Assembly: GCA_043782755.1 (NCBI GenBank)
Contig: JAYWAC010000294.1
Span: 1-23,831, forward strand
DNA length: 23,831 nt
Source of the DNA: JADJYF01 sp043782755
GTDB lineage: Bacteria > Pseudomonadota > Gammaproteobacteria > Ga0077536
Reading direction: 5' to 3'
In this document: positions 23,078 to 23,831 of the stretch, piece after piece
Layout of the letters: every line of letters begins with the position of its first letter
Numbering within the stretch: the first letter of the stretch is position 1
Notes under the pieces: model-generated
Told to the model about the DNA's origin: nothing
What the model saw: only the letters and a program-made list of their open reading frames with translations
Databases searched by the model: none
Position numbers and translations under genes: made by a program

Positions 23078-23155
23078 AGGGGTCAGAGTCGCTTATTCTA
23101 AAGACTACGTGCTAGCGATAGTGACTTCACTGCCATATCAGCGACTCTGACCCCT
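23078..23155. repeat. Small inverted-repeat element (REP/MITE-like) at the end of the autotransporter relic
   Basis: Perfect 16-bp inverted termini AGGGGTCAGAGTCGCT (23078-23093) and AGCGACTCTGACCCCT (23140-23155) flank 46 bp, including an inner AGTGA-CT-TCACT palindrome (23120-23131). A partial extra copy AGGGGTC lies just left of it at 23070-23076. The GGGGTCAGAGTC core resembles ends of short repeats seen near RAYT-type transposases. No transposase and no target duplication is visible. Confidence 0.6.
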
Positions 23156-23267
23156 TGATCGGCACGTTGATCGGGTCAAGCGCTGAATATTTCCATGCAC
23201 CTCGGATGGCGCGCTCAGGTCGAAAATATTACTGTGCCGCTATCGATTCGTTGGAGAAGGAGGAGCG

Positions 23268-23774
23268 ATGGCACTGGACGAGGATTACATTCAAAGAGCG
23301 GCGGATCGCACCATGATCCAAGATTTGCTGGGGCGTTATGCGTTCGCAATTGATTATCAAACCAATGACCCAAACGCGTGGGCGTCCCTATTCACTGACG
23401 ATGGTCGATTCGAGATCCCGGCGATGCGCGTTGTTGTCAAAGGTCGAACCGCATTGCGTGATTTCGCCGCCGGTCTACACCGAACGATTCCTGGCCTGCA
23501 TCATGTGATGACCAATTTTGTGGTGGACGTGACAGGCGATACGGCGAGCGGAAAGTGCGAGCTCAACGAGTTTCTATTGCGACCCGAAGCCATCTACAAC
23601 AATCTGATGGGATGGTACGAGGACGACTACGTCCGTGAAAACGGCAGTTGGATGTTTCGCGTCAGAAAAGTGTTCGTGTCCCGCGATTCCAGTCGAGTTA
23701 CAACCAGCGGAGCAATAGGTGATTATTTCCGAGACTATTTGGCATTCTGCCGCCACTACCGCAGTGACCGCTGA
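23268..23774 (+). CDS. SnoaL/NTF2-like domain protein
   Basis: A 168-aa protein starting at 23268 with a very strong ribosome site (AAGGAGGAG). The N-terminal helix TMIQDLLGRYAFAIDYQ is followed by the alternating strands of a cone-shaped alpha+beta barrel: ASLFTDDGRFEIPAMRVVVKGRTALRDF, HHVMTNFVVDVTGDTASGKCELNEF, YNNLMGWYEDDYVRENGSWMFRVRKVF. The WxSLFTDDGxF and HxxxNxxVDVxGDxA patterns are typical of SnoaL-like polyketide cyclase/dehydratase relatives and other NTF2-like ketosteroid isomerase-type proteins. Substrate unknown; catalytic residues of this fold vary widely. It is intact and follows the decayed region, so its expression probably starts from its own promoter within 23156-23267. Confidence 0.85.
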   Translation: MALDEDYIQRAADRTMIQDLLGRYAFAIDYQTNDPNAWASLFTDDGRFEIPAMRVVVKGRTALRDFAAGLHRTIPGLHHVMTNFVVDVTGDTASGKCELNEFLLRPEAIYNNLMGWYEDDYVRENGSWMFRVRKVFVSRDSSRVTTSGAIGDYFRDYLAFCRHYRSDR

Positions 23775-23831
23775 GGCGGTTGATTGTCCGTTCTCCAAGT
23801 GTGTCGACGGGCGCTGGAAGTGTGCCTAAAT

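Noticed and set aside
23186..23230. AATATTT / AAATATT inverted repeat upstream of the SnoaL-like gene
   Set aside because: Only 7 bp with a 31-bp gap in AT-rich sequence; not distinguishable from chance, although a promoter there is likely.
1..23831. CRISPR arrays, tRNA/rRNA genes, prophage or intact IS elements
   Set aside because: No regularly spaced repeats, cloverleaf-like segments, rRNA motifs or transposase/integrase frames were seen; I cannot exclude a missed tRNA without a covariance search.

Overview
The window is GC-rich bacterial chromosome. Gene types and style (dodecin, CsbD, BON and OmpA envelope proteins, an NdvB-type cyclic glucan synthase, PPK2, Shine-Dalgarno starts) suggest a free-living Gram-negative proteobacterium, probably a gamma- or betaproteobacterium. 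There is no rRNA or other marker to settle the genus. No tRNA, rRNA, CRISPR array, intact transposase or phage gene was seen.

Layout. (1) 1-1970, minus strand: an OmpA-family lipoprotein cut by the window edge, then a two-gene oxidative-stress unit, superoxide dismutase followed 37 bp later by a bacterioferritin-like ferritin. (2) 1971-2316: a divergent control region with three inverted repeats built from one half-site. (3) 2317-11112: one intact 2931-aa cyclic beta-1,2-glucan synthase, more than a third of the window. (4) 11456-16684: a run of small envelope and stress genes: beta-barrel protein, OmpA protein, CsbD, collagen-like lipoprotein, a Pro-rich small protein, a triple-BON protein, a secreted unknown, dodecin, and a secreted protein with three Cys-pair repeats. 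Most are followed by their own stem-loop, so they look individually transcribed. (5) 17173-19398: a CPA1 cation/proton antiporter convergent with a PPK2 polyphosphate kinase. (6) 19538-21839, minus strand: a small lipoprotein, then a RIO-type kinase and a SpeE-like Rossmann protein 19 bp apart, with a ribbon-helix-helix antitoxin relic between them and the lipoprotein. (7) 22040-23155: a decayed autotransporter-type repeat gene (one nonsense codon, one frameshift, lost ends), closed by a 78-bp element with perfect 16-bp inverted ends. (8) 23268-23774: an intact SnoaL/NTF2-like protein.

The shared theme is envelope and stress physiology: periplasmic glucan, outer-membrane and peptidoglycan-linked proteins, osmotic and general stress proteins, iron and superoxide detoxification, polyphosphate and ion homeostasis. 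I did not find a convincing new multi-gene defence or biosynthetic system. The most unusual items are the repeated-operator intergenic region, the triple Cys-repeat secreted protein, the mini-collagen lipoprotein with a very strong stem-loop before it, the kinase/SpeE-like pair, and the small inverted-repeat element beside the dead autotransporter.
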